DNA of 64,000 bases from SSEF01 sp964604195 (lineage in GTDB: Bacteria > Patescibacteriota > Minisyncoccia > Moranbacterales > UBA1568), in the NCBI GenBank assembly GCA_964604195.1, contig CAZRXW010000001.1:4367-68366 (forward strand), given 5' to 3'. The stretch's first letter is position 1; each line of letters starts with the position of its first letter. This document shows, one piece after another, positions 34,671 through 44,703 of the stretch. The position numbers and the translations under genes are program-made. The notes under the pieces were generated by a model. That model was not told where the DNA came from and did not search any database. It saw nothing but the letters and a program-made list of their open reading frames with translations.

Positions 34671-35684
34671 ATGACTCTAAAAGGAAAAATTTTCAGTATA
34701 ATTCTCTTCGCACTTATTGTAGGTGGGGGGTATTGGTGGTGGAGTGGTCGGCAGCAGGGTGAAGCTATTCCGACAGAGACAGTAACTCGAGGAACAGTGA
34801 GTGAGACGATCTCTATAACAGGTGAAGCGGTGCCACAACAGTACGCGGATCTCTCGTTTAAGAGCGTCGGTCTTATTGAAACAGTTTGGGTGGCTGAGGG
34901 AGAGCGAGTAAAAAAAGGAGATCCTCTCATGCAGCTCGATCGAGAGATGCTTCTTCAACAGCTTCGATCTTCTCAAGCGACGCTTGCTATTGCGGAAGAA
35001 AATGAACGTCTTGCTCGCCGAGATTGGTCAAGTCTTGCCCCTGAGGAACGAGAGGCCAAGGTTCTTTCGAGTGAGAAGGCTCGAGCAGACGTTGCTGTTA
35101 TTCGCAGTCAGCTCATGGAAAGAGTGCTCAGGGCGCCTTTTGATGGGATGGTTACCAAGGTTTCTCAGAGAGTGGGTGAGGTGGTTATGGCTGGCACTCG
35201 AGTAGTACGTATTGTTGGATATGATGCAACGGGAAATATTCCTTTAAAAATTGAGGCTCAGATACCAGAGTCTGATGTAGCTAAAGTGAAGACTGGTATG
35301 CGTGGAGAGGTCACTTTTGATGCCCTAACAAATGATGAGATTTTTTCTGTAGAAGTAAAGGATATCGAACCAAGCGCAACAGTAGTGCAAGACGTAGTTT
35401 CTTATATGGGTACTTTTTCTTTTCTCCAAGCATCAGATGCACGGTTGCGTGATGGTATGACGGCAAATCTTGATATCGAGACTGGTTATCGAGAAGGGGT
35501 TTTGGTACTGCCGTTTCGTACTATTGTTCGAGAAGAGGGCCGTTATTTTGTGGAGGTTGAAGAGAATGGGGCTTTTGTAAAACGGGTGGTGAAGATTGGA
35601 CTTGAAGGCGATGAGGGAGAAGTGGAAATAATTGAAGGGGTACGTGAGAATGATCGAGTCAAAATGAGTGTTAAGAGTGAATAG
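34671..35684 (+). CDS. MacA-like periplasmic-adaptor-type protein (HlyD family)
   Basis: This 337-aa membrane-fusion protein has an N-terminal membrane anchor (residues 5-21), a lipoyl/barrel-sandwich region (VWVAEGERVKKGDPLMQLD and LRAPFDGMVTKVSQRVGEVV), a short coiled hairpin and a beta-barrel domain. In diderms this links an ABC exporter to an outer-membrane channel; CPR lack a known outer-membrane channel, so it probably chaperones the substrate at the outer face. It heads a four-gene operon with ATPase and two permease genes. Confidence 0.9.
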   Translation: MTLKGKIFSIILFALIVGGGYWWWSGRQQGEAIPTETVTRGTVSETISITGEAVPQQYADLSFKSVGLIETVWVAEGERVKKGDPLMQLDREMLLQQLRSSQATLAIAEENERLARRDWSSLAPEEREAKVLSSEKARADVAVIRSQLMERVLRAPFDGMVTKVSQRVGEVVMAGTRVVRIVGYDATGNIPLKIEAQIPESDVAKVKTGMRGEVTFDALTNDEIFSVEVKDIEPSATVVQDVVSYMGTFSFLQASDARLRDGMTANLDIETGYREGVLVLPFRTIVREEGRYFVEVEENGAFVKRVVKIGLEGDEGEVEIIEGVRENDRVKMSVKSE

Positions 35685-35688
35685 GGTT

Positions 35689-36414
35689 ATGTCATCGCTT
35701 ATTGTTGTCAAATCTCTTGGGAAAACTTACGCAAATGAAGGAGTGGAAACAGTGGCCTTGCGTGAGGCCACTTTTGTCATAGAAAAAGGAGAGTTTGTTT
35801 CGATTATGGGACCATCGGGATCGGGGAAATCGACCCTGATGCATCTCCTTGGTCTTCTTGATAGACCAACCGCAGGAGAGTACTTTTTGGATGGTCAAGA
35901 CGTGTCTACTCTTTCAGATGACGACCTTTCTCAACTACGGAATGCGAAGATCGGTTTTATTTTTCAGTCTTTTAATCTTCTTCCGAAAACGACTGTTGCA
36001 GAAAATGTTGAATTACCACTCCTGTATGACAGTCAATTAGCTTCAGATAATCGAGCGAAAGTTGAGGCTGCTCTTAAGGCTGTTAACATGCTTCATCGAA
36101 AGGATTATTTTTCTAATCAGCTTTCTGGTGGAGAAAAACAGCGAGTTGCCATCGCGAGGGCTCTGGTGAATGATCCAGATATCATTTTTGCTGATGAACC
36201 TACGGGTAATCTAGATTCAAAATCAGGTTTGCAAGTGATGGATATATTGCAGAGTCTTAATGAAATGGGACGAACGGTTATTTTGGTGACTCATGAAACA
36301 GCAACGGCAGAACATGGTAAACGCATGCTTCGGATGGTAGATGGGGGAATTATCGAGGATACACCTATTACAAAGCGTCGCTTTGCCCGGGAAGAGGAGG
36401 AGCTTCATAAGTAG
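35689..36414 (+). CDS. ABC transporter ATPase (MacB/LolD type)
   Basis: This 241-aa ATPase has Walker A GPSGSGKST, Q-loop FIFQSFNLLP, signature LSGGEKQRVAIARAL, Walker B DIIFADEPTG and the switch His in LVTHE. It is the MacB/LolD/FtsE subfamily that pairs with FtsX-type permeases, and two such permeases follow. Its start overlaps nothing and lies 4 bases after the adaptor gene. Confidence 0.95.
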   Translation: MSSLIVVKSLGKTYANEGVETVALREATFVIEKGEFVSIMGPSGSGKSTLMHLLGLLDRPTAGEYFLDGQDVSTLSDDDLSQLRNAKIGFIFQSFNLLPKTTVAENVELPLLYDSQLASDNRAKVEAALKAVNMLHRKDYFSNQLSGGEKQRVAIARALVNDPDIIFADEPTGNLDSKSGLQVMDILQSLNEMGRTVILVTHETATAEHGKRMLRMVDGGIIEDTPITKRRFAREEEELHK

Positions 36415-36419
36415 GTTCT

Positions 36420-37661
36420 ATGAAAATTTCTGACCCACTTCGTATCGCTTATCGTTCTCTTCTGGCCGCTAAGACCAGATTCTTTTTGACGGTCCTTGGA
36501 GTAGTTATTGGAGTAGCTGCCGTCATTATGGTGATGGCTATCGGTGCCAGTGCTCAGGCACTAGTCCTCTCTCAGGTACAGAAAGTAGGGTCTAATCTGG
36601 TGGTGGTACTTCCCGGAGCTTCAGAAGAGAGTGGTCCACCAGCTCAAGCGCTCGGTATTGTAACCACGAGTTTTGTGTACGATGATGTCCGGGCTATTCG
36701 CGAAAAGCGCCATGTACCTCACCTGGTAGCTTTTTCTGGTTACGTAACAGGATCCGGAACTATTGAGTCGCGTTATGAATCATTTGAAACAAGCTTTCAA
36801 GGTGTATCGCCAAACATGATTGAGGTGGAGTCAATGAGGGTGACGGAAGGGAGATTCTTTTTCCCGGAGGAGGAGTCTGATCTTTCTCGTGTAGTAGTTC
36901 TTGGGGCGGTGCGAGCTAAAGAACTCTTCCCGCACGGAAGCCCTATTGGCGAAGTGGTAAAAATAAAAGACAATCCTTTCCGCGTGATTGGGGTTCTTGA
37001 AGAGCGTGGCAATGCTGCTTTTTCTAACCCTGATACATTGGTGTATGTACCACTCTTCACAGCTCAAAAAATTCTTCTTGGTATTAATTATTTAAATTTT
37101 GGACGCGGTAAAGTGGATACTGCTGAAAATATAGAACGAACGAGAATGGATATCACAGCCCTTCTTCGGGACCGACATGATCTAGAGGAGGGTGAAGAGT
37201 CAGATTTTTCAGTTCGAAGTACGGCTATGGCTCTTTCTCTTCTGACCAATATTACTAATGTACTCAAATATTTTTTGATTGCTATTGCATCACTTTCATT
37301 GGTAGTTGGTGGTATTGGAATTATGAATTCAATGCTTATTGCTGTGTCGCAGCGAGTGCGTGAGGTTGGTCTTCGTAAGGCAGTTGGAGCACGTCCAGTA
37401 CATATCCTTTTTCAATTTCTTATTGAGTCAGCCTTTATTACCGTTCTCGGTGGACTCCTAGGAATTATCTTGGGTGTAGCCATCGCTTTTATTGCCGCTG
37501 TCATTATTCCAAGACTGGGGTATGCTTGGGAATTTCTCATTCCTCCGATATCAATTGTGATTGGCTTTAGCGTATCTTTTGTGATAGGAATTAGCTTTGG
37601 GCTGTACCCTGCTCTTAAGGCATCAAAAGTTTCTCCTATGGAAGCGCTACGATATGAATAA
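36420..37661 (+). CDS. MacB-type ABC permease 1
   Basis: This 413-aa permease has one N-terminal membrane helix (about 20-42), a large extracytoplasmic MacB-PCD domain and three C-terminal helices of the FtsX fold (about 280-305, 330-360, 375-400). GGIGIMNSMLIAVSQRVREVGLRKAVGA is the coupling-helix signature. It probably forms a mechanotransmission-type exporter with the ATPase and adaptor. Its last 5 bases overlap the second permease. Confidence 0.93.
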   Translation: MKISDPLRIAYRSLLAAKTRFFLTVLGVVIGVAAVIMVMAIGASAQALVLSQVQKVGSNLVVVLPGASEESGPPAQALGIVTTSFVYDDVRAIREKRHVPHLVAFSGYVTGSGTIESRYESFETSFQGVSPNMIEVESMRVTEGRFFFPEEESDLSRVVVLGAVRAKELFPHGSPIGEVVKIKDNPFRVIGVLEERGNAAFSNPDTLVYVPLFTAQKILLGINYLNFGRGKVDTAENIERTRMDITALLRDRHDLEEGEESDFSVRSTAMALSLLTNITNVLKYFLIAIASLSLVVGGIGIMNSMLIAVSQRVREVGLRKAVGARPVHILFQFLIESAFITVLGGLLGIILGVAIAFIAAVIIPRLGYAWEFLIPPISIVIGFSVSFVIGISFGLYPALKASKVSPMEALRYE

Positions 37662-38931
37662 ACTCTTACTGTTCTACAAAAGACTTACTTTAGGTTTTCG
37701 TCTTGCCTGGCGAACTATTGTTTTGCATCCAACAAGAACGATTCTCTCCCTTCTCGGTGTCATGATTGGAGTGCTTTCTGTTGTAGTGGTTATGTTACTT
37801 GGGGAAGGAGTTAAGGACTTTATTCTCAAACAGGGAGAGAGCTTTGGTTCTAATATCATTCAAATTGAAGTTAAGGTGCCAACTACTGGAAAAATGTCGA
37901 GTGAAAATGCTACCTCTAGAGCCCAGGGGACGCAGATTACTACTTTAGTTACTGAGGATGGCGAAGCTATTCGAGAATTGCCAAATGTCGAAGTTTTATA
38001 TCCGGGGACAATTGGCCAAGAGCGGGCTACGGTTGGTTCCGTCGGAAAGAGGATTCTTCTCTTCGGTACCGGGGCTGATGCACCGTTCGTGGATGAAAAT
38101 ATCCGATTATCAGAAGGGCGTTTTTTTACCGAGGAAGAGGATCGGAGTTTGGCCCGAGTAGTGGTTCTTGGCCAGGATATCAAGGAAACTTTCTTTGGCT
38201 CTGGTGAAGCGGTTGGGGAGTCTATTACTCTCAAGGGTGAAAAATACCGCGTGATTGGTGTTTTGGAATCTCGAGGAGCAGCAGGATTTATTAACCTTGA
38301 TACTTTTACGTATGTACCAGTAGAAACCCTTAAGAAAAAAATCCTTGGGGTTGATTATGTTCAAATGATCTCGGTAAAAATGACCGACCCATCACTCGAA
38401 ACATCGACAGTGGCTGATATTACTGCACTTTTGCGTAAACGGCATGATATTGATGACCCGAAAAAGGATGATTTTTCAGTAACATCTACTAAAGAAGCTC
38501 TGGAGGCTATTGAAGATGTCCTTGGTTCGGTATCTATTCTCTTACTGGCTCTTACCTCGATTTCTCTCTTGGTTGGCGGGGTGGGGATTATGAATGTTAT
38601 GTACGTTTCGGTGGCAGAGCGTGTCTCGGAGATCGGTCTCCGTAAAGCTTTAGGGGCAACAGAAATCGTTATTTTAACGCAGTTTCTTTTTGAGGCGCTC
38701 CTTATCACCTCTCTTGGTGGGATAGCGGGGATTACCTTGGGAATGCTTCTTTCTTGGGGGCTTTCAGCACTTTTTTCAGTTCTTGGCGTAGGTGTTACTC
38801 TGACCTTCACTCCTATGGCACTATTACTGGGAGCAGCATTTTCAATTTTGACGGGAGTTATCTTTGGTATCGCACCAGCCTATCGTGCTGCTCGCCTCTC
38901 TCCTATGGAGGCCCTGCGGAAGGGAGAGTAG
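37657..38931 (+). CDS. MacB-type ABC permease 2
   Basis: This 424-aa permease is a diverged paralogue of the preceding one with the same topology. It shows an N-terminal helix (TILSLLGVMIGVLSVVVVM), a MacB-PCD domain, then GGVGIMNVMYVSVAERVSEIGLRKALGA. Two non-identical permeases after one ATPase suggest a heterodimeric membrane unit. It ends 7 bases before the convergent PBP1A gene. Confidence 0.93.
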   Translation, partial: NKLLLFYKRLTLGFRLAWRTIVLHPTRTILSLLGVMIGVLSVVVVMLLGEGVKDFILKQGESFGSNIIQIEVKVPTTGKMSSENATSRAQGTQITTLVTEDGEAIRELPNVEVLYPGTIGQERATVGSVGKRILLFGTGADAPFVDENIRLSEGRFFTEEEDRSLARVVVLGQDIKETFFGSGEAVGESITLKGEKYRVIGVLESRGAAGFINLDTFTYVPVETLKKKILGVDYVQMISVKMTDPSLETSTVADITALLRKRHDIDDPKKDDFSVTSTKEALEAIEDVLGSVSILLLALTSISLLVGGVGIMNVMYVSVAERVSEIGLRKALGATEIVILTQFLFEALLITSLGGIAGITLGMLLSWGLSALFSVLGVGVTLTFTPMALLLGAAFSILTGVIFGIAPAYRAARLSPMEALRKGE

Positions 38932-38938
38932 ATGGTTT

Positions 38939-41047
38939 TTATTGGGCTGGATAATAAATACGTCTCAAGTCTTCGATAGTGGCTGGAGCGAAGTTGAGGT
39001 TGCCATCTTCCTTGGTATAAGAGAAAGTGGTGCCTCCAGCTACAATTCGTGTTTCAATATCGCTGGAGCGTTTCTTTTTTGCTTTTGTTTCAGAAATTTC
39101 CTTTCCTGTTTTCTTGTTGATATAGATTGTTTTAAATTCACCCACACTTGAAGTTTGTAAAGCATCAGGGGATTTATGAACATAGTCGGTAAAACCAGTT
39201 TCCGGATATTTCGACAGTAAGAAATCCATATATTCACGCCAGATAGGGGCCGCAACGTAGATGCCGTCCGATCCTGGTTTCATGGGAGTATTGTTGTTGT
39301 TGCCTGTCCAAACACCAAGGGCAACTTTTGGAGTGTAGCCAATGGTCCAAGCGTCACGGAAATTCTGGGTAGTGCCAGTTTTGGCAGCCACGACTGTTTC
39401 TTTTGGGAAAGCAAGTGGACTTCGTGGTCCAAAGGTTGGGGTGCGAGCAGTATTATCTGAAAGAATAGAGTTGATTTTTCGTGCTACCTCAATATTGATA
39501 ACCTCTTCTGGTGATGCCTTAAAATAGAGATCCTTTCCGTCGGTATCTCGTACAGACTGGATACCATCGATAGGTGTGCGGCGACCCTCTTGGCCGAAGA
39601 CGCCAAAAGCTCCAGTTATGTCCACAAGGCGAACTTCAGCTCCACCCAGAACAAGAGCGAGACCATATCGAGCAGGATCAGTGAGAGTGGTAATGCCCAT
39701 TTTAGTGGCGGTGTTAATAGTATCTTGGATACCCGCGAGGTAAAGTACCGATACTGCTGGGATGTTGAGCGATTGGGAAAGAGCTTCTCGCATAGTCATG
39801 CGACCGCGGAATTTTCCATCATAATTTTCTGGTTTGTAATCATTTCCAGAGCCATCAGGTCCAAAGTTAATAGGAACATCGTAGATGGGAGTTTCTGGTT
39901 CAAAGCCTTCGGCGAAGGCTGTAGCATAGGCAAAAGGCTTGAAGGTTGATCCTGGCTGCCTTTTCTCAATGGCCACATTAACTTGTCCATCGATAGCGGT
40001 ATCGAAGTAGTCTCGGCTTCCAACCATGGCTAGAACTTCACCCTTGGTGGGGTCGAGAGCGACAAGGGCAGCATTGCTAGCGTTTGCAGACTTATTACGC
40101 TCAACTCCTTTTTTTACCACCTCCTCTGCCTTTGTTTGCAGTTCGAGATCGATGGTAGTGGTAATTTGGAGGCCATCAGCTTCTAGTCGTTCTCGACCAT
40201 AGAGTGTCTCGAGTCTTTCTATAACGTAGAAGGTGAAGTGTGGTGCGACGATGCGTCGTTCGAGAGGGAGAATTTTTTCGAGCGTTTTTGTATTGATAGC
40301 TTGCTCATATTCACTCTGTGAAATAAAATCGAGTTCGAGCATGCGAGCAAGGATATGATTCTTCTTTCGAATGAGTTCATCGGTATTTTTTCCGTAGGGA
40401 GAAAGTAAGGTGGGGGCATTGGGGAGAGCAGCTAGTATCGAACTTTCGTCAAGAGAGAGTTCTTGAGCTGGCTTTCCAAAGAAAGTCTGAGCAGCTGCTT
40501 CGATACCATAGGCATTGGAGCCATATGGCACAGCATTGAGATAAAGATCAAGAATTTCATCTTTGGAAAATTGGCGTTCTATTTTGATGGCGAGAATAGC
40601 CTCTCTTACTTTTCGTACCCAGGTTTTTTCTCGAGTTAAGAAGAGAGCTCGCGCGAGCTGTTGAGTAATAGTAGAGGCTCCCTGATCTATTTCTCCCTGG
40701 CGAAGATTGGCAATGCCAGCTCGTAAAATGGCAATTATATCAATGCCAGGATGAGAAAAGAAATGGGCGTCTTCGGCAGCTACAGTAGCATAGCGAGCAG
40801 ACTCTGGCATGGCTTCATGAGAAATGACACGGCGGTTTTCTTCTCCATGAATTTGATAGAGAATTGTCTTTCCAGTCCGATCGTAGATAATCGAAGTTTC
40901 TTTGAGGGGATGTGCTGAGAGATTGAGTGAGTCAGCGGCGTCAAAGTAATAGATAGACAGTCCACCCATGGTAAGTCCAAGGGATAGTATAAGTACTAGC
41001 CAAGCACTTTGCCGGACGAGGAATTTAAGAGGAGAGAGAATGCTCAT
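38939..41047 (-). CDS. Class A penicillin-binding protein (PBP1A-type)
   Basis: This 702-aa bifunctional enzyme, the only clear minus-strand gene here, polymerises and crosslinks peptidoglycan. A membrane anchor (about 13-34) precedes the GT51 domain with EDAHFFSHPGID and QGASTITQQLARALFL. The transpeptidase has the SxxK motif in GSTFKPFAYA, an SxN in SQSLNIP and KTG in AAKTGTTQNFRDAW. The tail after about 640 is short and basic. Its upstream region (41048-41100) holds TACACT on the minus strand and a palindrome ATCTTCGAAGAT. Confidence 0.95.
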   Translation of the reverse strand: MSILSPLKFLVRQSAWLVLILSLGLTMGGLSIYYFDAADSLNLSAHPLKETSIIYDRTGKTILYQIHGEENRRVISHEAMPESARYATVAAEDAHFFSHPGIDIIAILRAGIANLRQGEIDQGASTITQQLARALFLTREKTWVRKVREAILAIKIERQFSKDEILDLYLNAVPYGSNAYGIEAAAQTFFGKPAQELSLDESSILAALPNAPTLLSPYGKNTDELIRKKNHILARMLELDFISQSEYEQAINTKTLEKILPLERRIVAPHFTFYVIERLETLYGRERLEADGLQITTTIDLELQTKAEEVVKKGVERNKSANASNAALVALDPTKGEVLAMVGSRDYFDTAIDGQVNVAIEKRQPGSTFKPFAYATAFAEGFEPETPIYDVPINFGPDGSGNDYKPENYDGKFRGRMTMREALSQSLNIPAVSVLYLAGIQDTINTATKMGITTLTDPARYGLALVLGGAEVRLVDITGAFGVFGQEGRRTPIDGIQSVRDTDGKDLYFKASPEEVINIEVARKINSILSDNTARTPTFGPRSPLAFPKETVVAAKTGTTQNFRDAWTIGYTPKVALGVWTGNNNNTPMKPGSDGIYVAAPIWREYMDFLLSKYPETGFTDYVHKSPDALQTSSVGEFKTIYINKKTGKEISETKAKKKRSSDIETRIVAGGTTFSYTKEDGNLNFAPATIEDLRRIYYPAQ

Positions 41048-41197
41048 ATTCTATAGTGTAGCGTATCTTCGAAGATCACGCGTTTTTCATCTTTTGTCAA
41101 TGGTTGATTTCCCATGTAATCTAAAGAGGAAGGGTGGAGGAATTATGATCTAGAGTTTGAGGGGCCACCGAGTGCTCCCGCTCTGTACTTTTACTTT

Positions 41198-41719
41198 ATG
41201 CAATTACCAGTTAATAAATTATTGTACCGTATTCTTACCTGGGTAGGCGTTTCTACTGCCTGGGAAGTATCGGTGGGGGCAGTGCTCTATCGGGATGCTC
41301 GATCAGGTAACCGAGAGTATCTTTTGCTCCAGTATCCGAGTGGTCATTTTGACTTTGCCAAAGGTCATGTCGAGGAAGGGGAAAGTGAAATCGAGACTCT
41401 TCGTCGCGAAACCGAGGAAGAAACAGGACTTTCTCAGGTGGACGTCCGAGAGACTTCAAGGATGAGTATCCGTTATTTCTATGTTGCCAAAGGGAGTGAG
41501 CGAGAGAAACGATTGAAGACAGGGCGTGGTCTCTGGATTTTCAAAGAAGTCCATTTTTATCCGGCTAAGGTTGTAGGAGAAGCTGTGGTTACTCTCTCTC
41601 ATGAGCATATTGGCTATGTGTGGCTTCTCTATGCTGAAGCAGTAGAAAAAGCCACCTTTGAAAATGCCAAGCATCTCATTGTTGAAACAGAAAAAATTAT
41701 CAGCTTGGCCGAGTGGTAG
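41198..41719 (+). CDS. Nudix hydrolase
   Basis: This 173-aa protein carries a full Nudix box, GHVEEGESEIETLRRETEEETGL (G-x5-E-x7-REUxEExGU, about residues 49-71). It resembles bis(5'-nucleosyl)-tetraphosphatase-like members (YPSGHFDFAKGHVEEGE). An N-terminal segment of about 20 residues precedes the fold. The substrate is not certain. Confidence 0.9.
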   Translation: MQLPVNKLLYRILTWVGVSTAWEVSVGAVLYRDARSGNREYLLLQYPSGHFDFAKGHVEEGESEIETLRRETEEETGLSQVDVRETSRMSIRYFYVAKGSEREKRLKTGRGLWIFKEVHFYPAKVVGEAVVTLSHEHIGYVWLLYAEAVEKATFENAKHLIVETEKIISLAEW

Positions 41720-41755
41720 GAGAGTAAGTCCTTCTCAGATTATCTTCCACTGGTA

Positions 41756-41784
41756 TTGATTTTTTTTAATAAATCTTGTAGAAT
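41756..41784 (+). promoter_or_regulatory. Promoter of the ABC-F gene
   Basis: TTGATT (41756-41761), a 17-base spacer and TAGAAT (41779-41784) lie 21 bases before the ATG. Confidence 0.55.
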
Positions 41785-41805
41785 TTTTGTTCGATTATCT
41801 TAAGT

Positions 41806-43491
41806 ATGCTTACTGTCACTAAACTCCGAAAAAGTTTTGGTTCCAAGCGTCTTTTCTGGAACGCTGGTTTTTCGGTGAGCCGAGGGCAAAGGGTGGCTCT
41901 CATCGGCCCTAATGGAAGCGGGAAATCTACCCTTCTCAAAATGCTATCTGGCCTTGAACCACTCGATCGCGGGGAAATTCAGCTGGCCAAAGGCGCTCTT
42001 GTGGGGTATTTGGCTCAAGAAACGATTGCTGAGGGAAAAGAAACAACGCTCGAATTTCTTCGCAAAGCAGCTGGTCTTGGTGAGCTCGAGCAGGAAATGA
42101 AAATGCTGGAATCTCAATTGGAAGAAGAGAAAAGCCTTATGCGCTACGAGGTACTCCAAGAGACCTATCGGAAGCTTGGGGGATATAACTTTTTGGAGAG
42201 AGCAGCCTCTCTTCTAAGTGGGCTAGCGCTTCCAACTGAATTGCTTGAGCGACCTTTGATGACGCTCTCTGGCGGCGAGAAGAGAAAGGTCGCCCTTTCG
42301 GGTGTATTGCTCAGGGGGGTAGATCTCTTGCTTCTTGATGAACCTACCAATAACCTTGATCTTGCAGCGCTTCTTTGGCTTGAGGCCTATCTGAAAAAGT
42401 TTTCTGGAGCACTTATCGTTGCTTCGCACGACCGAGCCTTTCTTGATCGGACTGTGGAAAAGGTATTGGATATTGATACCGAGAAACATGTGCTTATCAT
42501 GCAGAAAGGAAATTGGTCAACGGCAGCGGAAGTACGAGCTCACACACACAGGCGAGCCAAAGAAAAATATCGAGAGCAAGAGACAGAGAAAGAGCGCTTA
42601 GATGCTTCGTCTCAGGAAAAATTGATTTGGGTTGAGCGAACAAAGAAAAAGCGTGGACCGGATCGTGACAAACGTACTTCTAACTACAAAAAGGAGCGGG
42701 CGATTAAAAAATTTACCGGCTCATCTAAAGCCCTCTCAGCAAGACGAGATCGTCTTACACAGTATGAGAAGCCCTTTGAACGAACCCCGCTCGCTTTTTC
42801 TCTTTCTCGAGATGCGAAACTGAGACCGCCCACGATCACTCTTGCCAGAGTTTCCTTGGGTTACGAGAAAAAGAAACCTATAGCAACCGGAGTAAGTCTT
42901 CGCATCCCTTACGGTCGGCGCGTACAGTTCTTGGGTATGAATGGGTCAGGAAAAACTACCCTTATAAAAACCATCCTCGGTGAATGTAAACCGCTCATTG
43001 GCCGAGTAACGGTAGGGAAAAGTGCTCTTTTTGGAGATCTTATGCAAGAACATCATCTCCTACCTCTCAATCTTACCCCGCTTCAGTATTTCTCTAAAAA
43101 ACTCCATATTTTTGATGAACAGGCAATTCTCCTCCTCCTGGCCCGTTTTCAGTTTTCTCCTCAGGTAGCCAAAGAAAAAATTGCTTGGCTCAGTCCAGGA
43201 GAGAGAGTTCGTTTTATCTTAGCCACACTAGCTGCTCGTGGAGCGAATATTTTGATTCTTGATGAGCCAACTAACCATCTTGATGTAGAGGCTATTGAGG
43301 CTCTTGAAGAAGCACTTACTGAGTATCGGGGCACTCTTATTTTGGTGACGCATGACGAGGCTTTTCTCTCAAGGATGGAAATAGACGAGTACTACCTCTT
43401 AGAGTCAGGGAAGGTATTGTCTGTAGATAGCTTTGAAGCCTATCGAGATCAGGCTCTGAAAGAGGCAAAGCGCAAGGTGAAGCGGCTCTAG
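41806..43491 (+). CDS. ABC-F family ATPase
   Basis: This 561-aa soluble protein has two ABC domains and no membrane segment. Walker A motifs are GPNGSGKST (near 33) and GMNGSGKTT (near 380), with signatures LSGGEKRKVALS and LSPGERVRFILA and Walker B LLLDEPTNNLD and LILDEPTNHLD. A basic inter-domain linker (about 235-325) is typical of ABC-F factors that bind the ribosomal E site. It may be a translation factor or give antibiotic protection; the subfamily cannot be set here. Confidence 0.93.
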   Translation: MLTVTKLRKSFGSKRLFWNAGFSVSRGQRVALIGPNGSGKSTLLKMLSGLEPLDRGEIQLAKGALVGYLAQETIAEGKETTLEFLRKAAGLGELEQEMKMLESQLEEEKSLMRYEVLQETYRKLGGYNFLERAASLLSGLALPTELLERPLMTLSGGEKRKVALSGVLLRGVDLLLLDEPTNNLDLAALLWLEAYLKKFSGALIVASHDRAFLDRTVEKVLDIDTEKHVLIMQKGNWSTAAEVRAHTHRRAKEKYREQETEKERLDASSQEKLIWVERTKKKRGPDRDKRTSNYKKERAIKKFTGSSKALSARRDRLTQYEKPFERTPLAFSLSRDAKLRPPTITLARVSLGYEKKKPIATGVSLRIPYGRRVQFLGMNGSGKTTLIKTILGECKPLIGRVTVGKSALFGDLMQEHHLLPLNLTPLQYFSKKLHIFDEQAILLLLARFQFSPQVAKEKIAWLSPGERVRFILATLAARGANILILDEPTNHLDVEAIEALEEALTEYRGTLILVTHDEAFLSRMEIDEYYLLESGKVLSVDSFEAYRDQALKEAKRKVKRL

Positions 43492-43521
43492 TTTTCTCTT
43501 TGGGGCGGATTTTTGGTTACC

Positions 43522-43550
43522 TTGAGTCTCAGGCGAAATTCCGGTACTAT
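43522..43550 (+). promoter_or_regulatory. Promoter of the mre operon
   Basis: TTGAGT (43522-43527), a 17-base spacer and TACTAT (43545-43550). The -10 overlaps the ATG at 43549, which rules that codon out as the start. Confidence 0.6.
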
Positions 43551-43578
43551 GACAGATGCCCTCTTGAGAGGGGGTTTT

Positions 43579-44664
43579 ATGACGGTATCCTGGCACACTT
43601 TTTTGAAACAACTGGAAGGTCGTTTTTTTGGTCACCTGACGCAAGACATTGGGGTGGATTTAGGTACGGCTAATACTCTCGTGTACGTTAAGGGGAGGGG
43701 TATTGTGATCAATGAACCATCAGTGGTGGCTGTAAATACCAGAACGGGGCAAATCTTGGCTATTGGTCGAGAGGCAAAAAAAATGGTTGGTAAGACTCCC
43801 GGGCATATTGTCGCCACGAGACCACTCGTCGATGGTGTGGTTTCTGATTTTGAAATTACGCAACAGATGCTTCGTTATTTTATTGCCAAAGTAACTGAAG
43901 GGAGTTTTAAATTTCTGCGCCGACCGAGAGTGCTTATCGGAATCCCATCTGGAGTAACTGAGGTAGAAAAACGAGCTGTGATTGAAGCGGCGATGAATGC
44001 TGGAGCCCGTCAGGCTTTCCTTATTGATGAACCGATGGCAGCCGCTATCGGTGGAAGACTCCCAGTAATAGATGCGGCAGGAAATATGGTGGTGGATATT
44101 GGGGGCGGGACAACGGAGATTGCTGTTATATCATTGGGAGGGGTGGTAATTGCCCGAAGTCTTCGCATTGCTGGTGATGAAATGAATGAAGACATTGTTC
44201 GTTATTGTCGAGACGAATTCAATCTTTTGGTAGGTGAGCGAACTGCGGAAGATGTCAAAATATCTATTGGGAGTGCCTATCCCCTCAAAGAAGAACTTCG
44301 TTATGCTGTGCGTGGCCGCGATCTTGTCTCTGGCCTTCCAAAGGAAGTCTTGCTTACTGACACTCATGTTCGAGAAGCGCTTTCTCGCTCTATTCGTATT
44401 GTTGTCAATAATGTAAAGACTGTAATAGAAGAGACCCCGCCAGAACTTCTCTCGGATGTGATGCAGCGAGGGATTGTTCTTTCTGGTGGAGGGAGCTTGA
44501 TTCGTGGTTTGGATAAACTCTTGGCTAACCAAACCGGTATCCCAGTGAGAACTATCGATGACCCCCTGACGGCAGTGGTGCGGGGAACTGGCATAGTACT
44601 TGACGATATGGAAACTCTGAAAGAAGTTCTTATTGAGGATGAACAAGGGAAACCTCTCATGTAG
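43579..44664 (+). CDS. mreB: Rod shape-determining protein MreB
   Basis: This 361-aa bacterial actin polymerises under the membrane and guides wall synthesis. It shows phosphate-1 DIGVDLGTANTLVYV, phosphate-2 VVDIGGGTTEIAVISLGG and the adenosine motif GIVLSGGGSLIRGLDKLL. The start at 43579 is chosen because the promoter -10 box ends at 43550; a longer frame exists upstream. The N-terminal TVSWHTFLKQLEGRF could be a membrane-binding helix. It heads the shape operon. Confidence 0.96.
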   Translation: MTVSWHTFLKQLEGRFFGHLTQDIGVDLGTANTLVYVKGRGIVINEPSVVAVNTRTGQILAIGREAKKMVGKTPGHIVATRPLVDGVVSDFEITQQMLRYFIAKVTEGSFKFLRRPRVLIGIPSGVTEVEKRAVIEAAMNAGARQAFLIDEPMAAAIGGRLPVIDAAGNMVVDIGGGTTEIAVISLGGVVIARSLRIAGDEMNEDIVRYCRDEFNLLVGERTAEDVKISIGSAYPLKEELRYAVRGRDLVSGLPKEVLLTDTHVREALSRSIRIVVNNVKTVIEETPPELLSDVMQRGIVLSGGGSLIRGLDKLLANQTGIPVRTIDDPLTAVVRGTGIVLDDMETLKEVLIEDEQGKPLM

Positions 44665-44703
44665 AGGGGATAATTTTGGTAATCGAGTGATACAGAAATT
44701 TTT

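Noticed and set aside
43513..43578. Longer N-terminus for MreB
   Set aside because: The promoter -10 lies at 43545-43550, so the earlier start codons would not be transcribed as a whole gene.
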